Positions 44,484 to 56,176 of a DNA stretch of 64,000 nt are shown in pieces. The translations under genes were made by a program, and so were the position numbers. The notes below the pieces were generated by a model. It saw only the letters and a list, made by a program, of their open reading frames with translations, was not told the DNA's origin and did no database searches. Position 1 is the stretch's first letter. Each line of letters starts with the position of its first letter. The DNA lies in the NCBI GenBank assembly GCA_002104945.1, contig MCFH01000042.1, positions 310,001 through 374,000 on the forward strand, in the 5' to 3' direction. Source of the stretch: Piromyces finnis. Lineage: Eukaryota; Neocallimastigomycota; Neocallimastigomycetes; Neocallimastigales; Neocallimastigaceae.

Positions 44484-44496
44484 TATATAATATTAT
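44484..44496. repeat. Right 13-bp target-site duplication of the SINE
   Basis: Identical to 43807-43819 and directly adjoining the 5' end of the element. Confidence 0.85.
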
Positions 44497-44582
44497 ATAG
44501 GCATAAATATTATAAACATTTTTTTCTTACTTATACCTAATAATGTGTTTATTTTTCTCGAAATATTTTAATTAAATATTAA

Positions 44583-46888
44583 TCATATATTTTGAGAAAA
44601 ATTGTAACGATAATTAGAAGTTACATTTAAATCAACATTTTCAATTTCATTTAATGATTCATTTGAATCTTTTATATTCTTTGGTTTCTTTGAAGTAAGT
44701 CTTCTAGTAACTGTAGATGCACCACGTTTTACTGAAGTTGCTCTTCTAGAAAGACCTCTTTTGATATTTTCATATTTTTTAGGATTTTTCTTTATTAATA
44801 GGAAAATACCAGCAGCACCAACAACAGAACCAGTCAAAGCGAAACCAGTAACAACTGTTCCAGTATTACTTGAATCTACTATGCTATCAACTTCATTTGA
44901 TTCTTCATCAACACCTTTAGTATTATTAACAGGTGATACATTTGGTTGTTTATTATCATCCTCTTTAGTATTAGTTGTTTGAATATTATTAATTTCTTGA
45001 TTACTAGTATTAATTATATTTTCACTTTGATTTAATCCATTATTTTCATTTTGAATTTCATCTTTGGGTTCTTTTTCAATTTCTATTGATGAAGTAGTTG
45101 GTTTAATATTAATCTTTGAATCTTCCTTAACAGCATTTTGCTTTACTTTAGCTTCGTTTAATGATTCGCTTGATTCATTTTTATGAACTTTAGCTTCATT
45201 TTTGTCTTGTATTTCATGATCTTTATAATCATATTTGTCTTGATTATAATTTATTGAATTATCCTTACCTTCGTGTTTGTCTGATTTAGTAATACTAGAT
45301 GATTTATTAATAACTAATGGTTCTTCAGTTGAACTTACTTTATTTGTTGGTTGAGTTTCTTCTGCTCTAATAGTAGTTGTAGCAATGATATCGATATTAA
45401 CAGGTTGAACAGTTGTGGTTTTAATTATTTTAGTAGAAGATTCAATAGAAGTTGTTGTAGTTGGCTTAATGACTACAGTAGTAGTAGTTGTTGTAGTTGG
45501 CTTAATGACTACAGTAGTAGTAGTTGTTATAGTTGGCTTATTGACTACAGTAGTTGTTGTTGTGGTTGGCTTAATGACTACAGTAGTAGTTGTTGTTGTA
45601 GTTGGCTTATTGACTACAGTAGTTGTTGTTGTGGTTGGCTTAATGACTACAGTAGTAGTAGTTGTTATAGTTGGCTTATTGACTACAGTAGTAGTAGTTG
45701 TTATAGTTGGCTTATTGACTATAGTAGTAGTTGTAGTATGTTTTTTAGTAGTAGTAGTAGTAGTAATTGGTTTAGGTGTAGTCTTTACAACTGTAGTGGT
45801 ACTAACCTTGACTGCATTTTGTTGTGAAGCTACTGCATTTGATGATGAACTAATAAATGCTATTAAATAAAATATTAAATATTATATATTATATATTAAT
45901 TAAATATTTTCTTACACAAAATTATATATATACCGATTTTTTGCTATTAATATTTGATTAAAAAAAAACTTACGTTGACTAAAATCTGAACCACATCTTT
46001 CTTTTCCATTAAAAATGGAACCGGCTTGTACTAAAGACTGAGTTTCCTTAATAATCATACTAATACCTAATCCATTAATATTCTTACATATCTTTGAATA
46101 ATCATGATTTAAAAAGTTTTGGTAGGAAATACCAAAAACAGCCTTTCCTTTATTAAGGAAATTTTTATATAAATGGCATTCAGGATTTTTAAGTGTTGCA
46201 CAGCTTTCATTAATTGCAAAATCAAAATAATCAGAAACATCATCAATCATAAAAAGTGCATTCTTTAAACCAATAGAAATTCCCATATCATGAGCAGTTT
46301 GACCTAACCACTTTGCAAACTTTATTGTATCTTCTTTAGTAAGTGGATTAGACCAACTTTTAACTTCATCTTGTTGCCAACCATCTAAATTATCAACTTC
46401 AAGAGCATCACACTTCTTAGTAATTGCTTCTTGCATTCTATTTTTAATGAGAGGTTTAAGACCTTCCTTACGAATATCAAGCCAATTTTCTCCAGCCCAT
46501 TCTTCATACTCATTACGAACTAAATTACTAATCTCATAAAATTTACTTTTATCTGAACGAAAATCTTCAAGAGTACCACCTGAGAAATAACAAATGACCT
46601 TTTTATTAGCATTATGAATATTTGTAATGATTGAACTTTCAGTTTTATAATCGATATCAACTATTTCAGCTGGTTCTTTAGAACTTTAAAAAAATGGTAT
46701 TACAATATAAATTTTTTTCTTTAAATAATAATTTTTTATATTTCAATAATATTTTATTATACTTACAGATCAACTTTTCCTTCAAGAACATAATTCCATG
46801 TTGCACCTTGAGGTGGCATCCATCTTGCTTCAGCATTTTTTAATAATAATAAAGAAACAATAATGCTACTAGATAGTAAGTACTTCAT
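44583..46888 (-). CDS. Membrane-anchored GH114 hydrolase (endo-alpha-1,4-polygalactosaminidase family)
   Basis: Exons 46888-46767, 46683-45974 and 45859-44583 total 2109 nt (702 residues), with GTAAGT donors at both introns. A signal peptide (MKYLLSSSIIVSLLLL) leads to a GH114 TIM-barrel domain (about 24-270). Signatures are ATWNYVLEGKVD, KKVICYFSGGTLEDFR, WAGENWLDIR, ALEVDNLDGW, SIGLKNAL and DFAINESC. Asp138 and Glu200 fall where the family's catalytic acids are expected. Family members cut alpha-1,4-linked galactosamine polymers. The third exon adds a Thr-rich stalk (about 290-430) with 11- to 15-residue repeats of the type VVNKPT-I/T-TTTT. A charged low-complexity stretch follows, then one transmembrane helix (about 613-634, GSVVGAAGIFLLI) and a basic cytoplasmic tail. 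Most GH114 proteins are secreted, so the stalk-plus-anchor design suggests display on the cell surface. Whether it acts on the fungus's own wall or on foreign biofilm is open. Confidence 0.9.
45432..45740 (-). repeat. Thr-rich coding minisatellite in the GH114 stalk
   Basis: Imperfect tandem copies of ACTACTGTAGTCAATAAGCC / ...CATTAAGCC with variable numbers of ACT/ACA codons, all in frame. Glycosylatable Thr dominates the product, as in cell-wall stalks. Confidence 0.8.
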
Positions 46889-48491
<1,603 letters not shown>

Positions 48492-48764
48492 TATGTTTTT
48501 AATTTTTTTTTTATTTTTTTTATTTTTTGTATAGATTTAAATAAATTATTTGTTATATATATTACAATATATCGTTTTTATATAGAATATTTTTAAAAAA
48601 AATATTTTTAAAAGAATATTTTACAAAAACAATTTTCATAAAATAAAAACAAATATTTATCTATATATTATTTTGAAATATTTTAAAAAAAATATTAAAT
48701 ATATTACATTAAAAATTTAAAAAATAAATTTAATTTATATTAGTAAATTTTTAGTAGTGAATTT

Positions 48765-50054
48765 TTAGTAGTGTCTGTGATTCTTCTTCTTATCTTTCTT
48801 CATTTGTTTAAGAAGATTCTTTGCTTCTTCAAGATATTCTTTGGCTTCTTCAAGTTCTTCTTCTTCAGCTTCAATGTCACTGCTATTGTTGCTATCATCA
48901 ACAGCAACAGCACTTTCATCATCATCTTCACCTTCAACTTCAACATCACTATCATTCTTACATTGTTCAAGATCCTTGTTTTCTTCTAAATCACAATCTG
49001 GTTCATCACCGTCATTTTCATCATCGTCGTTTTCATCACCGTTATTATCATTTTCATTATCATTTTCATTGTTACCTTTTTTACATTCAGAAAGATCAGC
49101 ATTTTCTGGAAGAGAACAGTAGCATTCTTGAACATCACTGTTTTCTGGCTTTGAACAATCTAAAGTATCATCAGTCTTACATTCTGGTAATTCACTGTTT
49201 TCTGGTTTGGAACAATCAACCTTACATTGTTCATTGTCCTTGTTTTCTGGTTTGGAACAGTCAACCTTACATTGTTCATTGTCCTTGTTTTCTGGTCTGG
49301 AACAATCAACCTTACATTGTTCATTGTCCTTGTTTTCTGGTTTGGAACAGTCAACCTTACATTGTTCATTGTCCTTGTTTTCTGGTTTGGAACAGTCAAC
49401 CTTACATTGTTCATTGTCCTTGTTTTCTGGTTTGGAACAGTCTGGAGCTGGAACTGGAGTTTCTTCTTCAGTCTTACATTCTGGTAATTCACTGTTTTCT
49501 GGTTTGGAACAGTCTGGAGCTGGAACTGGGGCTGGAACTGGAGTTTCTTCTTCAGTCTTACATTCTGGTAATTCACTGTTTTCTGGCTTGGAACAGTCAA
49601 TCTTACATTGTTCATTATCCTTGTTTTCTGGTTTGGAACAGTCAACCTTACATTGTTCATTGTCCTTGTTTTCTGGTTTGGAACAGTCAACCTTACATTG
49701 TTCATTGTCCTTGTTTTCTGGTTTGGAACAGTCAACCTTACATTGTGGTAAATATTTGAATTCTGGTTTAGAACAGTCAATTATTGGAATGATTGGTGTT
49801 GGTACAATTTGAGTTGGCTTTGGAGCAACTGTGGTAGTTGGAATAGATGGAGTAGGAATAGATGGTATAGAAGGAACGGATGGTGTATTCCATCCCCAAT
49901 TCCACCAATTCCAACCTGAATTATTATTATTGTTGTTGTTGTTGTTGTTGTTTCCCCATCCCCAGGAATCCCAACCCCAGCAAGGTAAACCAAAGACTTG
50001 AGATTGAGAAAGTAAGACACTAACTAAAACGGCTGAATATAATTTGTTGTACAT
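48765..50054 (-). CDS. Secreted Trp/Asn- and Cys-repeat protein, short copy (429 aa)
   Basis: Single exon, 429 residues. A signal peptide (MYNKLYSAVLVSVLLSQSQVFG) is followed by a Trp/Gly/Asn-rich segment (LPCWGWDSWGWG, Asn11, SGWNWWNWGWN, about 23-56), a Pro/Ser/Thr/Ile linker, and the repeat region. The repeat is VDCSKPENKDNEQCK (15 residues, two Cys). It is present three times (107-151), then interrupted by PECKTEEETPVPAP variants, then five more times (205-278). Then come degenerate Cys repeats, an Asp/Glu/Asn-rich stretch, and a charged helix (EEEELEEAKEYLEEAKN) with a Lys/His tail. The even Cys spacing suggests a disulfide-stabilised rod exported from the cell, perhaps a wall or fibre-contact protein. 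No family is recognised and no cohesin or dockerin signature is visible. It is head to head with its longer twin at 52178. Confidence 0.85.
   Translation of the reverse strand: MYNKLYSAVLVSVLLSQSQVFGLPCWGWDSWGWGNNNNNNNNNNNSGWNWWNWGWNTPSVPSIPSIPTPSIPTTTVAPKPTQIVPTPIIPIIDCSKPEFKYLPQCKVDCSKPENKDNEQCKVDCSKPENKDNEQCKVDCSKPENKDNEQCKIDCSKPENSELPECKTEEETPVPAPVPAPDCSKPENSELPECKTEEETPVPAPDCSKPENKDNEQCKVDCSKPENKDNEQCKVDCSKPENKDNEQCKVDCSRPENKDNEQCKVDCSKPENKDNEQCKVDCSKPENSELPECKTDDTLDCSKPENSDVQECYCSLPENADLSECKKGNNENDNENDNNGDENDDDENDGDEPDCDLEENKDLEQCKNDSDVEVEGEDDDESAVAVDDSNNSSDIEAEEEELEEAKEYLEEAKNLLKQMKKDKKKNHRHY
49221..49442 (-). repeat. Five 45-bp units of the Cys repeat (short copy)
   Basis: In-frame units encoding (V)DCS(K/R)PENKDNEQCK. 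A second block of three units lies at 49602-49736. Confidence 0.9.
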
Positions 50055-50563
50055 TTTCCCTTTTTAATCCAGTAAACCTTAAACTTTAAGACTAATTGAA
50101 AAGATTTTTTTAATATAAATTAAAATAAATATTTTATATTTTATATTTACAGGCAGGTTTTTTTAAAAACTTTGATTTTTAAAATTTTTATATAGATAAA
50201 TATTATAAATATTTAAATTTTTTAATAATTGATAATTTTCAAAAAATTTTTACAGAAAAATATTATAGAAATATATTTGATTGAAAAAATGCTAAATATA
50301 TATTTCGATAATATTTATAAATGTTTTATAAATGTTTTTTTTTAATAGTTGTAAATACAATAATACTATTTTAGTATGTTATAATTTAATAATTATTTAA
50401 AATAAAATGAAAATAAAAAAATTTATTTTTTTTTAAAATAATAAACTTTTGATGTTATTTAAATTTTATATATATTACAATAATATAAATAAGAAAATTG
50501 TTTTTGTAAGTTAATGAAGATAAAATTCAGTCTTTTTCGACAATATTTATACTATTTTGAAAT

Positions 50564-51656
50564 ATATTAACATTTTTAAATAAGTAGTATTTTATTATCA
50601 CAACATCATCTATTTTATTATAGTTATTTTTATATATTTAATTTTTAAATTTAATCTTTATTAACTAAAAATAATATAATTTATTAATGTTGTAAACAAA
50701 TATATAAAAAATAATTTCTGTTTTTTATAAACTATTTTTAAATTGATTTATTTATTTTAATAATATATACACATTCTATTTTTGATAGTTAAAATAATTT
50801 TTTATAATTATATTATATATTTATACAAAAATAATTTTTTATAATTATATTATATATTTATACAATAATAATATTTTTTATAATTATATATTTATACAGT
50901 AATAATATTTTTTATAATTATATATTTATACAGTAATATTCAAATTAATTTGATGTATTGTTTTTTATTAAATATTATTGTTTTTTATTAAATACAAAAT
51001 CAATTTTTTTTTTTTTTTAGATTGCCGTTTATATTATAAATCTATATGAATATGTTTTTATTTCTTTAAAATGTAATACAAACAATTCATAGAAAAAAAA
51101 TAAAATATTTAAAATTTAAATACTGTTAAGTTTATTTTTATAAAATTTTATATAAAAATTAAAACTTTACATAATCATTATTTGGTATATAAAAATACGG
51201 TTAAATTAATGTAATCATTATACATATTATATAGATAAAAGAAAAAAGACGGTAATTTTTATATATACAAATTTACTTTTAAAAGATATATTTTTAAGTT
51301 GTATTTTTGATTTAAATAAAAGTTTATATGTATATTTTTAAATGTTTATTTCTATTAGCTTTATATTTTTCTTATATTTTTTTATTTTTGATATTAAATA
51401 TATATTTATATTTTTTATTTAATTGTAAATACTTCATATATCACATTAAAGCAAATTAATTATAAAATAATTTTGTATATTATTGAATATTAATCCATTT
51501 ATTAAAGATATTTATATTTTTTAATTTTATTTTTCAATTAACCAAAAGAAATATTTACAAATTATTAATTTTTTCAAATTAGTATTTACAAATTTTAATC
51601 TATATCAATATATTTTAATTTACTAAGCGTTAGAAGTTTAAATAGATTTTTTTTTA
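50564..51656. other. Central spacer of the inverted duplication
   Basis: About 1.1 kb of A/T-rich DNA not shared between arms, with a small direct repeat (AATTATATTATATATTTATAC...) around 50790-50935. With the inner ~0.5 kb of each arm it forms the shared divergent promoter region of the two Cys-repeat genes. No coding frame. Confidence 0.65.
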
Positions 51657-52177
51657 ATTTCAAAATAGTATAAATATTGTCGAAAAAGACTGAATTTTAT
51701 CTTCATTAACTTACAAAAACAATTTTCTTATTTATATTATTGTAATATATATAAAATTTAAATAACACTTTAAATCAATTTATCAAAAGCTTTTTTTAAA
51801 AAAAATAAATTTTTTTATTTTCATTTTATTTTAAATAATTATCAAATTGATAACATACTGAAATAGTATTATTGTATTTACAACTATTAAAAAAAAACAT
51901 TTATAAAACATTTATAAATATTATCGAAATATATATTTAGCATTTTTTCAATCAAATATATTTCTATAATATTTTTCTGTAAAAATTTTTTGAAAATTAT
52001 CAATTATTAAAAAATTTAAATATTTATAATATTTATCTATATAAAAATTTTAAAAATCAAAGTTTTTAAAAAAGCCTGCCTGTAAATATAAAATATAAAA
52101 TATTTATTTTAATTTATATTAAAAAAATCTTTTCAATTAGTCTTAAAGTTTAAGGTTTACTGGATTAAAAAGGGAAA

Positions 52178-54076
52178 ATGTACAACAAATTATATTCAGC
52201 CGTTTTAGTTAGTGTCTTACTTTCTCAATCTCAAGTCTTTGGTTTACCTTGCTGGGGTTGGGATTCCTGGGGATGGGGAAACAACAACAACAACAACAAC
52301 AATAATAATAATTCAGGTTGGAATTGGTGGAATTGGGGATGGAATACACCATCCGTTCCTTCTATACCATCTATTCCTACTCCATCTATTCCAACTACCA
52401 CAGTTGCTCCAAAGCCAACTCAAATTGTACCAACACCAATCATTCCAATAATTGACTGTTCTAAACCAGAATTCAAATATTTACCACAATGTAAGGTTGA
52501 CTGTTCCAAACCAGAAAACAAGGACAATGAACAATGTAAGGTTGACTGTTCCAAACCAGAAAACAAGGACAATGAACAATGTAAGGTTGATTGTTCCAAA
52601 CCAGAAAACAAGGACAATGAACAATGTAAGGTTGACTGTTCCAAACCAGAAAACAAGGACAATGAACAATGTAAGGTTGATTGTTCCAAACCAGAAAACA
52701 AGGACAATGAACAATGTAAGGTTGATTGTTCCAAACCAGAAAACAAGGACAATGAACAATGTAAGGTTGACTGTTCCAAACCAGAAAACAAGGACAATGA
52801 ACAATGCAAGATTGACTGTTCCAAACCAGAAAACAAGGACAATGAACAATGTAAGGTTGACTGTTCCAAACCAGAAAACAAGGACAATGAACAATGTAAG
52901 GTTGACTGTTCCAAACCAGAAAACAAGGACAATGAACAATGCAAGATTGACTGTTCCAAACCAGAAAACAAGGACAATGAACAATGTAAGGTTGACTGTT
53001 CCAAACCAGAAAACAAGGACAATGAACAATGTAAGGTTGACTGTTCCAAACCAGAAAACAAGGACAATGAACAATGTAAGGTTGACTGTTCCAAACCAGA
53101 AAACAAGGACAATGAACAATGTAAGGTTGACTGTTCCAAACCAGAAAACAAGGACAATGAACAATGTAAGGTTGATTGTTCCAAACCAGAAAACAAGGAC
53201 AATGAACAATGTAAGGTTGATTGTTCCAAACCAGAAAACAAGGACAATGAACAATGCAAGATTGACTGTTCCAAACCAGAAAACAAGGACAATGAACAAT
53301 GTAAGGTTGACTGTTCCAAACCAGAAAACAAGGACAATGAACAATGTAAGGTTGACTGTTCCAAACCAGAAAACAAGGACAATGAACAATGTAAGGTTGA
53401 CTGTTCCAAACCAGAAAACAAGGACAATGAACAATGTAAGGTTGACTGTTCCAAACCAGAAAACAAGGACAATGAACAATGTAAGGTTGATTGTTCCAAA
53501 CCAGAAAACAAGGACAATGAACAATGTAAGGTTGATTGTTCCAAACCAGAAAACAGTGAATTACCAGAATGTAAGACTGAAGAAGAAACACCAGTTCCAG
53601 CTCCAGCTCCAGCTCCAGCTCCAGACTGTTCCAAACCAGAAAACGGTGAATTACCAGAATGTAAGACTGATGATACTTTAGATTGTTCAAAGCCAGAAAA
53701 CAGTGATGTTCAAGAATGCTACTGTTCTCTTCCAGAAAATGCTGATCTTTCTGAATGTAAAAAAGGTAACAATGAAAATGATAATGAAAATGATAATAAC
53801 GGTGATGAAAACGACGATGATGAAAATGACGGTGATGAACCAGATTGTGATTTAGAAGAAAACAAGGATCTTGAACAATGTAAGAATGATAGTGATGTTG
53901 AAGTTGAAGGTGAAGATGATGATGAAAGTGTTGTTGCTGTTGATGATAGCAACAATAGCAGTGACATTGAAGCTGAAGAAGAAGAACTTGAAGAAGCCAA
54001 AGAATATCTTGAAGAAGCAAAGAATCTTCTTAAACAAATGAAGAAAGATAAGAAGAAGAATCACAGACACTACTAA
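52178..54076 (+). CDS. Secreted Trp/Asn- and Cys-repeat protein, long copy (632 aa)
   Basis: Single exon, 632 residues. Residues 1-106 match the short copy residue for residue: signal peptide, Trp/Asn segment, Pro linker and the first degenerate unit IDCSKPEFKYLPQCK. The following array has 23 uninterrupted 15-residue units (residues 107-451), V/IDCSKPENKDNEQCK, giving 46 regularly spaced Cys. A PECKTEEETPVPAPAPAPAP linker, degenerate Cys units, acidic Asn/Asp/Glu region and charged helical tail end the protein. The C-terminal region differs from the short copy at only a couple of residues (Ala/Val in DESxVAVD, Gly/Ser in ENxELPEC). The array has clearly expanded relative to the twin. The product should be an exported, disulfide-rich, acidic extended protein, function unknown. 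Both genes share the 2.1-kb region between their start codons, so they may be co-regulated. Confidence 0.87.
   Translation: MYNKLYSAVLVSVLLSQSQVFGLPCWGWDSWGWGNNNNNNNNNNNSGWNWWNWGWNTPSVPSIPSIPTPSIPTTTVAPKPTQIVPTPIIPIIDCSKPEFKYLPQCKVDCSKPENKDNEQCKVDCSKPENKDNEQCKVDCSKPENKDNEQCKVDCSKPENKDNEQCKVDCSKPENKDNEQCKVDCSKPENKDNEQCKVDCSKPENKDNEQCKIDCSKPENKDNEQCKVDCSKPENKDNEQCKVDCSKPENKDNEQCKIDCSKPENKDNEQCKVDCSKPENKDNEQCKVDCSKPENKDNEQCKVDCSKPENKDNEQCKVDCSKPENKDNEQCKVDCSKPENKDNEQCKVDCSKPENKDNEQCKIDCSKPENKDNEQCKVDCSKPENKDNEQCKVDCSKPENKDNEQCKVDCSKPENKDNEQCKVDCSKPENKDNEQCKVDCSKPENKDNEQCKVDCSKPENSELPECKTEEETPVPAPAPAPAPDCSKPENGELPECKTDDTLDCSKPENSDVQECYCSLPENADLSECKKGNNENDNENDNNGDENDDDENDGDEPDCDLEENKDLEQCKNDSDVEVEGEDDDESVVAVDDSNNSSDIEAEEEELEEAKEYLEEAKNLLKQMKKDKKKNHRHY
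52496..53530 (+). repeat. 23 tandem 45-bp coding units
   Basis: Exactly 1035 bp = 23 x 45. Units differ almost only at GTTGAC/GTTGAT and at TGTAAGGTT/TGCAAGATT. The order of these variants is the same in units 11-17 (from 52946) and in unit 18 onwards (from 53261), so a 315-bp block of seven units was duplicated. Confidence 0.95.
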
Positions 54077-54368
54077 AAATTCACTACTAAAAATTTACTA
54101 ATATAAATTAAATTTATTTTTTAAATTTTTAATGTAATATATTTAATATTTTTTTTTTAAAATATTTCAAAATAATATATAGATAAATATTTGTTTTTAT
54201 TTTATGAAAATTGTTTTTGTAAAATATTCTTTTAAAAATATTTTTTTTAAAAATATTCTATATAAAAACGATATATTGTAATATATATAACAAATAATTT
54301 ATTTAAATCTATACAAAAAATAAAAAAAATAAAAAAAAAATTAAAAACATATATTAAAAACTTAGAAA

Positions 54369-54735
54369 TTTATTTTATTTTATTTTATTTTATTTTATTT
54401 TATTTTATTTTATTTTATTTTATTTTATTTTATTTTATTTTATTTTATTTTATTTTATTTTATTTTATTTTATTTTATTTTATTTTATTTTATTTTATTT
54501 TATTTATTTTATTTTATTTTATTTTATTTTATTTTATTTTATTTTATTTTATTTTATTTTATTTTATTTTATTTTATTTATTTTATTTTATTTTATTTTA
54601 TTTTATTTTATTTTATTTTATTTTATTTTATTTTATTTTATTTTATTTTATTTTATTTTATTTTATTTTATTTTATTTTATTTTATTTTATTTTATTTTA
54701 TTTTATTTTATTTTATTTTATTTTATTTTATTTTA
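54369..54735. repeat. (TTTTA)n pentanucleotide microsatellite, about 365 bp
   Basis: Over 70 TTTTA units with two TTTA slips (near 54504 and 54579). It abuts the outer end of the right inverted-repeat arm. Confidence 0.95.
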
Positions 54736-56176
54736 TATTTATAATCTCGAAAAAATATAATTTTTATTTTCTTTTTCTTTTCTTTTTTTTTTTTTTAAGA
54801 TGAATTTTCAATATTCAACACTTTTATTTTTCTTTTCGTTTTCTTGTAACACATGTATTGGTTATATAAAAGTAGTTTTTATTTAAATGGGTTTTCGATA
54901 TTCCATTTTTTTATTTTTTTATTTTCTTTTTATTGTAACTTACTTATTAGCTATAAAAAAAAAGAGTTTTCACTCTCTTAATAATGAATTTACTTTTCTT
55001 TTTTCTAATTTATTAATAAATTGTTTTTTGTGGGATGACAAAAAACTATTTTTATGGAGGTTGAATTCTATTAATACAAAATTATAAAAAAAAAAGTTTT
55101 AAATAAAAAAGGATTTTTATTTATTCCTATATTTTTTTATATATTATATCAAAACTTTTTTTTTTATTTTTGATGGTTACTTGTAAAATAATAATATCTT
55201 TAAACATCAATATAATAAATAGTATATTTATAAATAAATCAACCTATTTCACTTTCTTTTTTTTTTTTTTTTTTTATTTTATGACATCTTAAATAATTTT
55301 TTTTTTTTTTATTATTTTATTTTATTTTTTTAATATGCATATATATATACATTGGCTATATTCAAAAGTATAAAATAACACTACGATGTAATAAATCGTA
55401 GTATACATGAAAAAATTTATAATAAATGTATTTATTTAAATAGGATATGTATCATTATATAAAATATAAAATGAAATAGTGATAAAAAGAATTTATAGTT
55501 TTAAATAATATATATTGTTATGATTATAATTAAACAAATAAAAAAAAAAAAAAGAATAATAATTAAAAATGATATATCTAGATATGGATAGTTGTATATA
55601 AATAAATTATTATTATTATTATTATCATTAAAAGAATATTTTTTAATAATAATAATTATAATAATTATAATAATTATAATTTAATAATATCTAAGTAAAG
55701 TTTTTTTTTTAAAAAAAAAAAAAAAAGTAAAGTATTTTTACATTTAATTTTATCTAAAGTATAGAGTATGTATTCTAATAATTTTGATTTAATATTTATA
55801 ATTAAAAATCTTTGATAATATTAATGATGATTTTTTAGTAATTTTAAAGTTTATAATCAAATCATTGAAAATTGTAAAACCTTTCTTTTTCCTCTTTTTT
55901 CATTATTCTTTTTAACCAGCAATAAATGTCTTTTTTTTTAAAAAAAAAAAAAAATCGCTTAAACCATTTAAAACCAATTTAGGCATTTCATTGATTTAAT
56001 ATTCGTGATACTGACATATTTCATTTCTTTATTTTACAAAGATTACCAATGATATTATTATTAATATTCTTATTCTATAAAATTGATTTTAAATTATTGG
56101 TAAAGTAATTGAATTTATATATATATATATATTTCCTAAAAAAAAAAAATTCATAAAAATAATTTTTTTTTTTTCA
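54736..56176. other. Intergenic A/T-rich sequence
   Basis: No supported gene. Short T-rich frames such as 54887-55087 have no coding-like composition and no relatives I recognise. Confidence 0.55.

Larger units (their letters stand above)
48492..50563 (-). repeat. Left arm of a large inverted duplication
   Basis: The reverse complement of this segment matches 51657-54351 throughout: the 3' flank (outer edge ending ...TTAAAAACATA), the whole Cys-repeat gene and ~500 bp upstream of it (inner edge ...TACTATTTTGAAAT). The arms differ by 623 bp, nearly all of it (609 bp) in the coding repeat array; most of the rest is one small indel near 50440/51770. Confidence 0.93.
51657..54351 (+). repeat. 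Right arm of the large inverted duplication
   Basis: Mirror of 48492-50563. The right end stops about 17 bp before a long TTTTA pentanucleotide tract. Confidence 0.93.

Noticed and set aside
52496-53530. CRISPR-like direct-repeat array
   Set aside because: Units are contiguous, coding, without unique spacers, and the organism is a eukaryote.
52420-54020. Long antisense and frame-shifted open frames (up to ~515 codons) over the Cys-repeat genes
   Set aside because: A 45-bp unit with no stop in any frame keeps every frame open. The signal peptide, Cys pattern and conserved ends identify the sense frame only.
48765-54076. Fungal scaffoldin identity for the Cys-repeat proteins
   Set aside because: No cohesin-like domain or family motif could be recognised, and proteins of 429 and 632 residues are far shorter than known scaffoldins. 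Kept only as a hypothesis for testing.
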